From Alistipes sp. (lineage in GTDB: Bacteria; Bacteroidota; Bacteroidia; Bacteroidales; Rikenellaceae), in contig JAHHQO010000013.1 of NCBI GenBank assembly GCA_020026335.1, positions 7,760 through 71,759 on the forward strand: DNA of 64,000 bases, in the 5' to 3' direction. Of the stretch, positions 53,716 to 62,927 are shown in pieces; positions within the stretch are counted from its first letter, which is position 1, and the number at the start of each line of letters is the position of its first letter. The notes beneath the pieces were generated by a model, which saw only the letters and a program-made list of their open reading frames with translations, searched no databases and was not told where the DNA came from. Position numbers and translations under genes: made by a program.

Positions 53716-55746
53716 ATGTCTAAAAATTCCAAACTTACGCGTGTGGCCGATAACATCAGAATTCTGGCTGCAGCAATGGTTGAAAAGGCAAAATCGGGTC
53801 ACCCCGGTGGTGCTATGGGCGGTGCCGACTTCATGACGGTGCTCTATACCGAGTTCTTGAGATACAATCCCGAGAATCCGGCATATCCGTTCCGTGACCG
53901 TATGTTCCTCGATCCCGGACATATGTCTCCGATGCTCTACGCCACATTGGCTCTTGCAGGTGCTTACTCTGTCGATGACCTCAAGTCGTTGCGTCAGTGG
54001 GGCAGTGTGACTCCCGGTCACCCCGAAGTGGATGTCATGCACGGCATCGAGAATACATCGGGTCCCCTGGGTCAGGGTCATGCCATGGCACTGGGTGCGG
54101 CTATCGCCGAGCGTTTCATGGTGGCTCGCTTCGGTGAGTGGATGGCTCACAAGACCTATGCATACATCTCGGACGGTGCTGTTGAGGAGGAAATCTCGCA
54201 GGGTGTCGGCCGTGTTGCCGGTCATCTCGGTTTGTCGAATTTCATCATGTTCTACGATGCCAACAACGTGCAGCTCTCGACCAAGGTCGATGAGGTGGAC
54301 GCCGAGAACGTAGAGATGAAATATCAGGCGTGGGGTTGGAATGTCATCACCATCGACGGTCACGACATCGAGCAGATTCGTGGCGCACTGAAGGCTGCCA
54401 ACGAGGAGAAGGAGCGTCCTACCCTCATCATCGGCCGCACCATCATGGCGAAGGGTGCCATGGGTGCCGACGGTACCAGCTATGAGGACAAGGTATCGAC
54501 CCACGGTCAGCCGTTGAGCAAGGCCGGTGCCGATTTGGCTGCCACGGTGAAGAATCTGGGCGGTGATGTGGAAGATCCGTTTGCCTTCTTCGAGGAGAGC
54601 AAGGAGGTCTTCGCGGCACGCCGTGCAGAGCTGATGGCATGGTCAGAGGAGCGTCTGGAGGTCGAGAAGAACTGGCGTCAGGAGAACAAAGACCTGGCTC
54701 GCAAGTTGGATAACTTCCTCTCCGGCAAGCTGCCCGACATTGATTACAAGTCTATCGAGATAAAGCCCAATTGCGCTACCCGTGTCGCTTCGGCCACCGT
54801 GCTGGGCGTCTATGGCGAGAAGGTCGAGAACATGATTGTATCGTCTGCCGACCTTTCGAACTCGGACAAGACCGACGGCTATCTGAAGAAGACCAAGGCC
54901 TTCGAGAAGGGTGACTTCTCGGGCAAGTTCTTCCAGGCAGGTGTCTCGGAGCTGACCATGGCGTGCGTGATGAACGGTATGGCACTCCACGGAGGTGTCA
55001 TTCCCGCGTGCGGTACCTTCTTCGTCTTCTCCGACTACATGAAGCCCGCCGTGCGTCTGTCGGCGTTGATGCGTCTCCATGTCATCTACGTATGGTCACA
55101 CGACTCGTTCCGCGTGGGCGAGGATGGTCCTACCCACCAGCCTATCGAGCATGAGGCTCAGATTCGTCTGATGGAGCACCTCCACAACCACCGTGGCGAA
55201 CGCTCGATGGTCGTGCTGCGTCCTGCCGATGGCGATGAGGCCGTGATGGCTTGGAAGGAGGCTATCGAGGAGGAGCGTCCCGTGGCGTTGATTTTCTCGC
55301 GTCAGGACGTCAAGTCGATTCCCTCGCTGGGCAACAACCGCCGCGAGGAGGCTGCCCAGATTTCGAAGGGTGGTTATGTGGTTCGCGATGCTGCCAAGCC
55401 GGCTGCCGTGTTGGTGGCTTCGGGTTCGGAGGTTTCGACCCTTATCGACGGTGCCGAACTGTTGGCTCAGGAGGGTATCCAGGTGCGCGTTGTCAGCGTG
55501 CCCAGTGAGGGTGTCTTCCGCGACCAGCCCAAATCGTACCAGGACACCGTGCTGCCCGCCGGTGTTGTTCGCTACGGTATGACTTCGGGTCTGTCGGTGA
55601 ACCTCATGGGTTTGGTCGGTGAGTCGGGTATGATTCACGGACTCAACCATTTCGGTTACTCTGCTCCCTTCAAGGTGTTGGACGAGAAGTTCGGTTACAA
55701 CGGTCAGACTGTTGCCGAGGAGGTGAAGAAGATGCTCGGCAAATAA
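53716..55746 (+). CDS. tkt: Transketolase
   Basis: 676 aa, full length. Thiamine-diphosphate enzyme of the pentose phosphate pathway. N-terminal domain: KAKSGHPGGAMGGADFMTVLYTEFLRYNPENP, GSVTPGHPEVDVMHGIENTSGPLGQGHAMALGAAIAE, and the TPP motif region starting YISDGAVEEEISQGVGRVAGHLGLSN. Middle domain: PACGTFFVFSDYMKPAVRLSALMRLHVIYVWSHDSFRVGEDGPTHQPIEH, including the catalytic His/Glu region. C-terminal domain completes the fold. Independent unit with its own promoter and terminator. Confidence 0.97.
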   Translation: MSKNSKLTRVADNIRILAAAMVEKAKSGHPGGAMGGADFMTVLYTEFLRYNPENPAYPFRDRMFLDPGHMSPMLYATLALAGAYSVDDLKSLRQWGSVTPGHPEVDVMHGIENTSGPLGQGHAMALGAAIAERFMVARFGEWMAHKTYAYISDGAVEEEISQGVGRVAGHLGLSNFIMFYDANNVQLSTKVDEVDAENVEMKYQAWGWNVITIDGHDIEQIRGALKAANEEKERPTLIIGRTIMAKGAMGADGTSYEDKVSTHGQPLSKAGADLAATVKNLGGDVEDPFAFFEESKEVFAARRAELMAWSEERLEVEKNWRQENKDLARKLDNFLSGKLPDIDYKSIEIKPNCATRVASATVLGVYGEKVENMIVSSADLSNSDKTDGYLKKTKAFEKGDFSGKFFQAGVSELTMACVMNGMALHGGVIPACGTFFVFSDYMKPAVRLSALMRLHVIYVWSHDSFRVGEDGPTHQPIEHEAQIRLMEHLHNHRGERSMVVLRPADGDEAVMAWKEAIEEERPVALIFSRQDVKSIPSLGNNRREEAAQISKGGYVVRDAAKPAAVLVASGSEVSTLIDGAELLAQEGIQVRVVSVPSEGVFRDQPKSYQDTVLPAGVVRYGMTSGLSVNLMGLVGESGMIHGLNHFGYSAPFKVLDEKFGYNGQTVAEEVKKMLGK

Positions 55747-55772
55747 ACCGAATCGAATATACCTTATTATAT

Positions 55773-55808
55773 AGAGCGATGTCCCATGAGGGGCATCGCT
55801 CTTGTTTT
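55773..55808 (+). terminator. Terminator after transketolase
   Basis: Stem AGAGCGATGTCCC / GGGGCATCGCTCT with a short loop, then a T-rich run (TTGTTTTG). Confidence 0.75.
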
Positions 55809-55878
55809 GTTCGTAAAGTCGTGTGGCAGAGCCGAAAATGAAAAAAAATGAGCCACTTTTGTCGGCTTTGGGGTGTAA

Positions 55879-55910
55879 TTTTGATAATCCGAAAAAACTT
55901 CTTACCTTTG
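55879..55910 (+). promoter_or_regulatory. Promoter of the metK transcript
   Basis: TTTTG at 55879-55883, 19-base spacer, TACCTTTG at 55903-55910: a near-perfect Bacteroidota promoter. Transcription would begin around 55917, just ahead of the riboswitch. Confidence 0.8.
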
Positions 55911-55930
55911 TCGTCCCGATTTATAAATCA

Positions 55931-55990
55931 GGGAGATGTGGAAAGATTTGACTGATTGCAACCACAATAAAAAATCGCTAAACCAGCTAA
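55931..55990 (+). promoter_or_regulatory. SAM-II riboswitch in the metK leader
   Basis: Order of elements matches the SAM-II (metA) aptamer: TGTGG (55937-55941), ATTTGACTGATTGCA, CCACA (55962-55966) forming P1, an A-rich strand, then TCGCTAAA (55975-55982). Pseudoknot pairing is available between GATT (55954-55957) and AATC (55973-55976), with a shorter CTG/CAG extension (55952-55954 with 84-86). It lies between a strong promoter and metK, the gene that makes the ligand. Feedback control by SAM is expected from the class; the expression platform between 55990 and 56057 is not resolved. Confidence 0.85.
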
Positions 55991-56056
55991 TTTTTTATTC
56001 AAGCAGCCAATTTTTCCCATTTTATACGTTTGTTTAACCCTAAATAATGTATAATA

Positions 56057-57361
56057 ATGGGCTTTTTATTTACATCGGAGTCGGTCTCTGAGGGACACCC
56101 CGATAAAGTATCAGATCAGATTTCGGACGCCATTCTCGATGAGTTTCTGCGTCGCGACAACAATTCTAAAGTAGCATGTGAAACCCTCTGCACCACCGGT
56201 TTGGTAGTGGTGGCAGGTGAGGTGCGCTCGAATGCCTATGTCGATGTGCAGGGCGTGGCACGCCGTGTCATCGACCGCATCGGTTACAATAAGAGCGAAT
56301 ATCAGTTCGATGCCAATTCGTGCGGTATCCTGTCGGCTATCCACGAGCAGTCGTCGGACATCAACCAGGGTGTGGTACGCGAAACCGAGGAGGAGCAGGG
56401 TGCCGGTGACCAGGGTATCATGTTCGGCTATGCCTGCAACGAGACCCGCGAGTTCATGCCTGCAACGCTGATTCTCTCACACGTGATTCTCAAGGAGTTG
56501 GCGGTTATCCGCCGCGAGGGTGAGGTGATGACCTATCTGCGTCCCGACTCGAAGTCGCAGGTGACCATCGAGTATGACGAGAAGACCAACAAACCCGTGA
56601 GAGTTCATACCATCGTAGTATCGACTCAGCACGATGAGTTCATCAAGGCCGGCGAGGGTGTCTCGGAGAAGGAGGCAGAGAAGATGATGCAGGAGAAAAT
56701 CCGCGAGGATGTACGCACCATTCTCATTCCCCGTGTGAAGGCTCGTCTGGAGCGTGCCAACGACAAACTCGCCGATTTGATTGGCGATGAGTATATCCTC
56801 CACGTGAATCCCACCGGCAAGTTCGTTATCGGCGGCCCTCACGGAGATACAGGTCTGACAGGTCGTAAGATTATTGTCGATACCTACGGAGGTCGCGGTG
56901 CTCACGGTGGTGGCGCATTCTCGGGCAAGGACTCCTCGAAGGTGGACCGCTCGGCCGCTTATGCCGCACGTCACATCGCCAAGAACATGGTGGCAGCAGG
57001 TGTTGCCGATGAGGTGCTCGTGGAGTTGAGCTACGCCATCGGTATCGCAGAGCCCCTCTCGGTATATGTCGATACCTACCGCTCGAAGCGTCCCGCCGCT
57101 CTGGAGGGCATGACCGACGGTGAGATTGCACGCCGCATCTCGAAGCTCTTCGACCTGCGCCCCGCAGCCATCGTTAAGCGTTTCGGTCTGAAGAACCCCA
57201 TTTTCGAAGCTACGGCTTCTTACGGTCACTTCGGTAACCGTCCCTACACCAAGATGGAAAAAATCTGGGAGAACGGTCAGGAAGTGGAGAAGGAGGTCGA
57301 GTTCTTCGGTTGGGAGAAACTCGATGCCGTGGAGCAGATTAAGCAGGAGTTCGGACTTTAG
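56057..57361 (+). CDS. metK: S-adenosylmethionine synthase MetK
   Basis: 434 aa; makes SAM from methionine and ATP. Motifs: [61 protein letters not shown] (signature 1), [26 protein letters not shown], and [23 protein letters not shown] (signature 2). It is slightly longer than E. coli MetK owing to inserts and a longer C-terminus, as in other Bacteroidota. The long leader contains a SAM-II riboswitch. The ATG at 56057 follows an A/T-rich stretch without a classical Shine-Dalgarno. Confidence 0.97.
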   Translation: MGFLFTSESVSEGHPDKVSDQISDAILDEFLRRDNNSKVACETLCTTGLVVVAGEVRSNAYVDVQGVARRVIDRIGYNKSEYQFDANSCGILSAIHEQSSDINQGVVRETEEEQGAGDQGIMFGYACNETREFMPATLILSHVILKELAVIRREGEVMTYLRPDSKSQVTIEYDEKTNKPVRVHTIVVSTQHDEFIKAGEGVSEKEAEKMMQEKIREDVRTILIPRVKARLERANDKLADLIGDEYILHVNPTGKFVIGGPHGDTGLTGRKIIVDTYGGRGAHGGGAFSGKDSSKVDRSAAYAARHIAKNMVAAGVADEVLVELSYAIGIAEPLSVYVDTYRSKRPAALEGMTDGEIARRISKLFDLRPAAIVKRFGLKNPIFEATASYGHFGNRPYTKMEKIWENGQEVEKEVEFFGWEKLDAVEQIKQEFGL

Positions 57362-57387
57362 TATTAAGTATTTAAATATTTTCGGGT

Positions 57388-57428
57388 CGGGGTGTCGCTT
57401 TGCCAAGAGTGACACCCCGATGTTTTTT
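57388..57428 (+). terminator. Terminator after metK
   Basis: Stem CGGGGTGTC / GACACCCCG with partial inner pairing in the loop, followed by a T-run (GTTTTTTG). Confidence 0.85.
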
Positions 57429-57563
57429 GACGGAGGGGCAAAATTTATGGGTTTTGTGATAATAAATCGGAGCCGGTGGTCGTTCTATTCACAAAATCAG
57501 TAATGCTTATGGAATAAATCGCCTATGAATAAAGAGTAAAACAGTGAAATTTTTTAATCTATT

Positions 57564-59033
57564 ATGAAACAGGCTTTTTTATTTTTGAGTGCTTTGTCAC
57601 TCTCTGCCGCAGTCGGAGGCGTCACCTCGTGGTATGTGGCACAGAATCAGGACGAGAAAATCGAATACATAGAGCGCGAAGTTGAACACACCCCCCAACT
57701 GGGCACCCATTTCGCCGCCTACGAGGAGGGCAAGTATCCCGACCTCACCTACGCGGCGGAGAATGCCGTGAAGGCGGTGGTGAACATCGAGGCGGTGCAG
57801 CAGGTCGAGGTGCCGCAGCGCGGTTATGACCCCTTCCTCGAGTTCTTCGGCATTCCGCAGGGCTACGACAACGAGCCGCGCTACCGCGAGCGCAAGGCGG
57901 GCGGTTCGGGTGTCATCATCTCGCAGGACGGTTATATCGTCACCAACAATCACGTGGTGGACGGTGCCACGAAGTTGCGCGTGAAGCTCAACGATGGTCG
58001 TGCTTTTGACGGCCGACTCATCGGTCGCGACTGGGCTACCGATGTGGCGCTGGTGAAAATCGATGCGGAGGACCTCCCCACACTGCCTTTCGGTTCGTCT
58101 GACGCCCTGCGTCTGGGCGAGTGGGTGTTGGCCATCGGTTCGCCCTTCGACCTGCAATCGACCATCACGGCAGGTATCGTGAGTGCCAAGGCACGAAATT
58201 TGGGTGCTATACCCAACGACTTCAGTATCGAGTCGTTCATTCAGACCGATGCTGTGGTGAACCCCGGTAATTCGGGTGGCGCGCTGGTTAATACACGCGG
58301 TGAGCTGGTCGGCATCAATACCCTGATTAAATCGCAGACGGGCAGCTACATCGGCTATTCGTTCGCCGTGCCCGAGTCGATTGTCAAGAAGGTGGTCATG
58401 GACCTCAAGGAGTATGGCGTGGTGCAGCGTGCACTGCTGGGCATACGTTTTGCACCCGTTGATCAGGACTTCATCGACCGAGAGGGTAAGGAACTGGGCA
58501 TCACCGAAATCGGCGGTGTCTATGTGGCTCAGGTCATCGAGGGCGGTGCCGCTTCGGAGGCCGGTGTGCGCAAGGGCGATGTGATTATGGCCATCGACGG
58601 ACACAAAATTTCGTCGTCGGCAGCCGTGCAGGAACTCATTGCACGCCACAAACCCTCCGATAAGATAACTTTATCGGTAAAAAGAGACGGAAAAATGAAA
58701 CAAATAGATGTCGTTTTGCGTAATAAGGCCGACAAGCCCGAACTTTTGTCAAAAGAGAGTGTCGATATCCTCGAAGCATTGGGCGGAAAGTTCCGCGATG
58801 CAGGCGAGAAATTGTGCCGACAGCTGGAGATAAAAGGTGGTGTGCAGGTCATTGGCGTTAAGCAGGACGGTTTGCTCGCAAGAGCGCGTGTGAGAGAGGG
58901 TTACGTCATCACTCACATCAACGACCGACCCGTTTATTCGCTGGACGATGTACGCCGCATGACCGACAAGATGGAGACCATGGACGGTGTCTATCCCAAC
59001 GGCAGAAGCGCAAGCTACGTCTTTGTGGAGTAG
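57564..59033 (+). CDS. Do/HtrA-family serine protease (DegP/DegQ-like)
   Basis: 489 aa. N-terminal hydrophobic signal/anchor MKQAFLFLSALSLSAAVGGVTSW. Catalytic triad His130 (TNNHVVDG), Asp160 (WATDVALVKI) and Ser237 (NPGNSGGALVN). Two PDZ domains follow: about 290-385 (LLGIRFAPV... GGVYVAQVIEGGAASEAGVRKGDVIMAIDGHKI) and about 400-489 (KGGVQVIGVKQDGLLARARVREGYVITHINDRPV). Envelope protein quality control. No clear -7 box is visible upstream; it is separated from metK by a terminator and from rpoD by 59 nt. Confidence 0.93.
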   Translation: MKQAFLFLSALSLSAAVGGVTSWYVAQNQDEKIEYIEREVEHTPQLGTHFAAYEEGKYPDLTYAAENAVKAVVNIEAVQQVEVPQRGYDPFLEFFGIPQGYDNEPRYRERKAGGSGVIISQDGYIVTNNHVVDGATKLRVKLNDGRAFDGRLIGRDWATDVALVKIDAEDLPTLPFGSSDALRLGEWVLAIGSPFDLQSTITAGIVSAKARNLGAIPNDFSIESFIQTDAVVNPGNSGGALVNTRGELVGINTLIKSQTGSYIGYSFAVPESIVKKVVMDLKEYGVVQRALLGIRFAPVDQDFIDREGKELGITEIGGVYVAQVIEGGAASEAGVRKGDVIMAIDGHKISSSAAVQELIARHKPSDKITLSVKRDGKMKQIDVVLRNKADKPELLSKESVDILEALGGKFRDAGEKLCRQLEIKGGVQVIGVKQDGLLARARVREGYVITHINDRPVYSLDDVRRMTDKMETMDGVYPNGRSASYVFVE

Positions 59034-59092
59034 ATGAGTTTTTGTGGGCGGAATGAGGATAAGAGATTATTTTTAAGGAGAAATAGTAGAAA

Positions 59093-59953
59093 ATGCGTCA
59101 GTTAAAGATTACTAAATCCATCACCAATCGTGAGAGCCAGTCGCTGGACAAGTACTTGCAGGAGATTGGTAAGGAGGAACTTATCACCGTTGAAGAGGAA
59201 GTTGAACTCGCCCAGAGAATCAGAAAAGGCGACCAGGAGGCTTTGGAGAAACTTACGAAGGCCAACCTTCGTTTCGTGGTCTCGGTGGCCAAGCAGTATC
59301 AGAATCAGGGTCTGAGTCTTCCCGACTTGATTAACGAGGGTAACCTCGGTCTGATTAAGGCAGCCGAGAAATTCGATGAGACTCGTGGTTTTAAGTTTAT
59401 CTCCTACGCCGTGTGGTGGATTCGTCAGTCCATCCTTCAGGCTTTGGCCGAGCAGTCGCGTATCGTTCGTCTGCCGCTGAACCAGGTGGGTTCGCTGAAC
59501 AAAATCAACAAGGCATTTGCACGTTTCGAACAGGAACATGAGCGTACCCCTTCGCCCGAGGAGTTGGCTTCGGAGCTGGAGCTGCCCAAGGAGAAGGTGA
59601 CCGACACACTGCGTGTGGCCGGTCGTCATGTGTCTGTCGATGCCCCGTTTGCCGACGGTGAGGATAACTCGCTGCTCGACGTGCTGGTCAACACCGACTC
59701 GCCCAATGCCGACCGCGGTCTGATTAACGAGTCGTTGGCCACCGAAGTGGATCGTGCACTGGAAACCCTCACCGAGCGTGAGAGAGACATCATCCGTTAC
59801 TTCTTCGGCATCGGTTGCTCGGAGATGACCCTCGAGGAAATCGGCGAGAAGTTCGATTTGACCCGTGAGCGTGTACGTCAGATTAAGGAGAAAGCCATTC
59901 GCCGACTCCGCCATTCGTCTCGTTCGAAACTGTTGAAATCGTACCTCGGCTAA
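59093..59953 (+). CDS. rpoD: Primary RNA polymerase sigma factor (RpoD/SigA-type)
   Basis: 286 aa. Region 1.2 starts near the N-terminus ([46 protein letters not shown]), region 2 has [57 protein letters not shown], regions 3-4 end [32 protein letters not shown]. The absence of region 1.1 and the long spacer of E. coli sigma70 is normal for Bacteroidota SigA. This factor would read the TAnnTTTG promoters seen throughout. An AAGGAG sequence lies 12 nt before the ATG, unusual in this group. Confidence 0.95.
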   Translation: MRQLKITKSITNRESQSLDKYLQEIGKEELITVEEEVELAQRIRKGDQEALEKLTKANLRFVVSVAKQYQNQGLSLPDLINEGNLGLIKAAEKFDETRGFKFISYAVWWIRQSILQALAEQSRIVRLPLNQVGSLNKINKAFARFEQEHERTPSPEELASELELPKEKVTDTLRVAGRHVSVDAPFADGEDNSLLDVLVNTDSPNADRGLINESLATEVDRALETLTERERDIIRYFFGIGCSEMTLEEIGEKFDLTRERVRQIKEKAIRRLRHSSRSKLLKSYLG

Positions 59954-59989
59954 TCGAGCGCGGCACGAAGAAGGTTAATGAGATATTGG

Positions 59990-60028
59990 ATCACCCGAAA
60001 CATTTTCATGTTTCGGGTGATTTTTTTT
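59990..60028 (+). terminator. Terminator after rpoD
   Basis: Perfect 14-bp stem ATCACCCGAAACAT / ATGTTTCGGGTGAT with a 4-nt loop and eight T. Confidence 0.9.
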
Positions 60029-60196
60029 ATGTCCCTGTGCGTGGGGTGGCTCGGTGCGTGGACTTTCCCTGTGCGTGGGGCTGCTGCAAAGAGAGGAAGC
60101 GGCGTGTGGTGGCGTGGCGCGTAAGCCGACCCATACAAAAAATCCCCGACACCTTTGCGTGTCGGGGAGCTTATGGTAAGGCGGACTTTATATCGG

Positions 60197-60574
60197 TTAG
60201 TATCTCTCGATGAGGCGTTCCTCGCCGTTGAGAATGAAGTGCTGCACGCTGTCGGAGTAGAAGGTGACGCGCACGTTGCCCGAGATGAGGAGGGTGTCGC
60301 CCTTCACCGTGATGGAGTAGTCGGTATGGTAGCTGTTCTCGCGCAGGGAGAGCCGCTGGCGATAGGTCTTGTTGTAATTGCTGTTGAGCCAGCAGGGTTG
60401 CTCGCTGTCGACAATCAGTGTGCGGATAATCGTGGTGTCGAGCTGTGCGACGACGGGGGCGTAGGTGCTCTTGCGCATCATGGTCTGGTAGCAGTAGCCC
60501 CTGACGGCGAACACAAGGGTGATGACGACCAGTATGATGATGGGTATGAGGGTGATTTTAGTGCTTGTTTTCAT
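60197..60574 (-). CDS. Small single-helix membrane protein of unknown function
   Basis: 125 aa from ATG 60574 (MKTSTKITLIPIIILVVITLVF). A frame open to 60748 is antisense-like shadow and has no plausible start. One N-terminal membrane helix (about 7-24) then a beta-rich extracytoplasmic domain (YSITVKGDTLLISGNVRVTFYSDSVQHFILNGEERLIERY). Overlaps the 3' end of the GntR gene by 17 nt, so it is the last member of the ABC/GntR operon. No family recognised; it may be an accessory subunit or sensor of the transporter. Confidence 0.6.
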   Translation of the reverse strand: MKTSTKITLIPIIILVVITLVFAVRGYCYQTMMRKSTYAPVVAQLDTTIIRTLIVDSEQPCWLNSNYNKTYRQRLSLRENSYHTDYSITVKGDTLLISGNVRVTFYSDSVQHFILNGEERLIERY

Positions 60575-60932
60575 GGTTGATGATGTTTTGATAAAGACGG
60601 TTGAACTCCTCGATGCCGACCCCGAACTGCTCCATGCGCTGGATAAATTGGGGGACATCGTTGTCGATAAACTCCTTGCGCCACACCTCGTTGATGGTGG
60701 TGAGTGCGGTGTCGGTGGTGAAGTAGCCCACGCCGCGGCGGTTGGCAATCATCTTGTCGCCCTCCATGCGTTCGTAGACCCTCACTATGGTGTTGGGGTT
60801 GACCTGCATCTCCACTGCCAGCTCGCGAATGGAGGGTATGCGCTCTCCTGCGGGGTATTTCCCCTCGGCGATGCGTGCGCACATGAGGTCGTAAATCTGT
60901 AACCAGATTGGTTGGTTGTCGTTGTACTCCAT
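60558..60932 (-). CDS. GntR family regulator, YtrA subfamily
   Basis: 124 aa. Winged helix at about 8-75: PIWLQIYDLMCARIAEGKYPAGERIPSIRELAVEMQVNPNTIVRVYERMEGDKMIANRRGVGYFT, the standard GntR start in which the recognition helix is in SIRELAVEMQVNPNTIVRVYERM. The C-terminal part is only ~50 residues of helix (IQRMEQFGVGIEEFNRLYQNII) with no FCD, UTRA or MocR domain: the short YtrA type that controls ABC transporters. It lies in the same operon as an ABC ATPase and membrane protein. A palindrome resembling the Bacillus YtrA operator is present at the operon promoter (62928-62951). Confidence 0.92.
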   Translation of the reverse strand: MEYNDNQPIWLQIYDLMCARIAEGKYPAGERIPSIRELAVEMQVNPNTIVRVYERMEGDKMIANRRGVGYFTTDTALTTINEVWRKEFIDNDVPQFIQRMEQFGVGIEEFNRLYQNIINHENKH

Positions 60933-61702
60933 TATTGTGCCTCCTCTTCTTTATATCTGAAATAAGTGGCCGCCCACAGGAACAGGGTGGCGAACACCCA
61001 AAAACAGTTGGCCCATATATCGGCGTCGGGTATCGAACTCACAACCTCCAGTGAGGTGGTGTCTCCGGTCGTGGAGCAGAGGGTGCCGCCCATGAACAGG
61101 AAATGCACATCGTTGACCGATGCCGTGTTGAGAAACGTGAACGCCATGTAAATCAGTATGCCCATGGCCACTTGTACGGCGGTCTGCCAGCCGGTGGTCT
61201 GACGGCGGCGGTAGGTGAGCACCAGCATCAGGAAGGATTGGAACAAGAACATGCCGATGTAGTCTTTGCTGTTGAGAATCTCGGAGACCAGCTCCATGGG
61301 AGAGATTTTGGCGGGGTTGAACAGGTTGTTGCAACCTGCCACAAAGAATAGGATCAGCAGGAACTCCACAGTGGCCACGGGCAGCGAGCGCAACCACACG
61401 AAGGTGTATTTCTCGCCCACGGAGGCCGGAAGGGTGATGGCCCCGAGTCGGGTCAGACGGTTGCGGTGGTAGTAGGTGGTGGCGATGGTGGCGCCGGTAA
61501 TCCATGCCATGTAGAGGGCCGTGGCGGAGCTGTAGAAGAAATAGTGGATTTGGTCGTCCAGAACTGCGGGCGTGGCGGAATAGGCATTTATGGCGGAGAT
61601 GGCCAGCACGATGAAGTAACCCAAAAGGGTGATGTTTCTCCGCTCGGTGTAGAACTTGCGGAAGAGCAGTGCGACTCTTTGCAACGAGAATGAGGTATTC
61701 AT
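60932..61702 (-). CDS. ABC-2-type membrane protein, partner of the adjacent ATPase
   Basis: 256 aa with about six hydrophobic segments (ITLLGYFIVLAISAINAYS; IHYFFYSSATALYMAWITGATIATTYY; PVATVEFLLILFFVAGC; FLFQSFLMLVLTY; VAMGILIYMAFTFL; CFWVFATLFLWAATYF). It has no strong family signature, but the position directly downstream of the ATPase and the layout match ABC export permeases. The TAATG overlap with the GntR gene (60932) indicates co-translation. Substrate unknown. Confidence 0.75.
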   Translation of the reverse strand: MNTSFSLQRVALLFRKFYTERRNITLLGYFIVLAISAINAYSATPAVLDDQIHYFFYSSATALYMAWITGATIATTYYHRNRLTRLGAITLPASVGEKYTFVWLRSLPVATVEFLLILFFVAGCNNLFNPAKISPMELVSEILNSKDYIGMFLFQSFLMLVLTYRRRQTTGWQTAVQVAMGILIYMAFTFLNTASVNDVHFLFMGGTLCSTTGDTTSLEVVSSIPDADIWANCFWVFATLFLWAATYFRYKEEEAQ

Positions 61703-61717
61703 GGTCTGTGGTGTTTT

Positions 61718-62548
61718 TTATTCGTGTGTCAGAATGCGGTTGATGGCCTCGCGGTTTTGGAGTGTGGCGTTGAAAAGCAACTCGATGTTGGGCAGAGTCT
61801 CGCGTCCCGATGTGTTGGGGGCCAGTGAGATGTTGCCCATGGGGGTGGTTTCGGTGTAGAGTGGCTCCTCGTCGGGGAGGGTCTTGCCGAAGACGAAGTG
61901 GCTGCACAGGGCATCGGTCGCGGCGCTCAGCACAAGACCGTGGGTGTCGCAGATGACCACATTGTCAATTAGCGTGTCGATGTCTCTGACCTGATGGGTC
62001 GAGATGACGATGGTCTTCTCGTCGGTGGCCACCGAGGCCAGCAGACGGCGCAGGATACTCTTCGAGGGGATGTCGAGCCCGTTGCTCGGCTCATCAAGGA
62101 GGAGGTAATCGGTGTTGCACGCCAGCGCAAAGGCGATGTAGGCACGTTTCTTGAGTCCCATGGAGAAGGCACTCATCGAGGTCTGCTCGTTAATCTCCAG
62201 CTCGCGACAGTAGCGGTGGAAGTCGTCCCACGAGAATTTGGGGTAGAAGGGCGAGGTCTGTCGGGCGAAGGTGGCGATGGAGACCGTCGGCAGGAGCATC
62301 TCCTCGGGGATAATCATCATGTTCTGGAGGAAATCGACACGGCGTTCAAAGGGGTTGAAGCCGTCGATGAGAATGTCGCCGCTCTGGGGACGCAGTGCGC
62401 CACAGAGCAACTTCAGCAGGGTACTCTTGCCCACGCCGTTGCAACCCAGCAGTCCGTGGATATGTCCGGGGGTGAGGGTCAGCGAAAAGTCGTCGAAGAC
62501 CCTCTTTTTACGCGAGTAGCTGTAATTGAGATGGTTGATGGTAATCAT
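61718..62548 (-). CDS. ABC transporter ATP-binding protein
   Basis: 276 aa. Walker A GCNGVGKST (35-43), Q-loop region, Walker B YLLLDEPSNGLD (148-159), switch His in IVISTHQVRDID. The signature motif is FSMGLKKR (128-135) where LSGGQxxR is standard; this FSxGxxxR form is common in YtrB/EcsA-type exporters. Middle region: CRELEINEQTSMS. Short C-terminal domain (about 195-276). First gene of the operon whose leader starts at ~62946 and is nearly 400 nt long. Likely exports or moves peptides, lipids or antibiotics (inference from family type). Confidence 0.93.
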   Translation of the reverse strand: MITINHLNYSYSRKKRVFDDFSLTLTPGHIHGLLGCNGVGKSTLLKLLCGALRPQSGDILIDGFNPFERRVDFLQNMMIIPEEMLLPTVSIATFARQTSPFYPKFSWDDFHRYCRELEINEQTSMSAFSMGLKKRAYIAFALACNTDYLLLDEPSNGLDIPSKSILRRLLASVATDEKTIVISTHQVRDIDTLIDNVVICDTHGLVLSAATDALCSHFVFGKTLPDEEPLYTETTPMGNISLAPNTSGRETLPNIELLFNATLQNREAINRILTHE

Positions 62549-62699
62549 GGTCGTGAATTTTTTGTGTGCCGTGCGTGCAGTTGTGGGGCTGCCGCACAGA
62601 ACGGTATTAGGTGTAATTGGGGGTGTTGGTTTTAGGTTGGTATTATGGGTTGTTCTCTGTTAGGTTACTTTTTGGTTTGTTTTGGGTGAGGGAATTTCT

Positions 62700-62912
62700 T
62701 TTGCTCTCCATTGTTGGTGGGCGTGCCACTCTCTTTGTGAGATGGGCATTACCCTCCTTTTGTGGGTGGCGCATTGCTCTCTCTTTCGGAGGTGGGCGTT
62801 ACCCTCCTTTTGTGGGTGGCGTGTTGCTCTCTCCTTCGTGAGGCGGTCGTTACCCTCCTTTTGTGGGGGACACATTGCTCTCTCTCTCGTGAGACGGTCG
62901 TTGCCCTCTCTT
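62700..62912. repeat. Tandem repeats (~25-bp units arranged as ~50/51-bp doublets) in the ABC operon leader
   Basis: On the plus strand the word ACCCTCC recurs at about 62751, 62801, 62852 and (GCCCTC) 62903: periods of 50, 51 and 51. On the minus (transcribed) strand each doublet reads AAAGGAGGGTAACG.CC.CC / GAAGGAGAGAGCAACACGCCACC, so the basic unit is about 25 bp and there are roughly eight units, decaying at the ends. Each unit has a purine-rich AAGGAG/AGAGAG core. The mix of 50 and 51 periods breaks any reading frame, so this is not a conserved coding repeat. Confidence 0.8.
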
Positions 62913-62927
62913 TTTTTTATGTCTGTT

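Noticed and set aside
60574..60748. N-terminal extension of the small membrane protein at 60197-60574
   Set aside because: The extra sequence is antisense-free but overlaps the GntR gene in another frame and reads as Ser/Pro-rich shadow; MKTSTKITLIP is a natural membrane-protein start.
62700..62912. CRISPR array
   Set aside because: Repeats are imperfect and directly adjacent with no unique spacers of constant length, and there are no cas genes.
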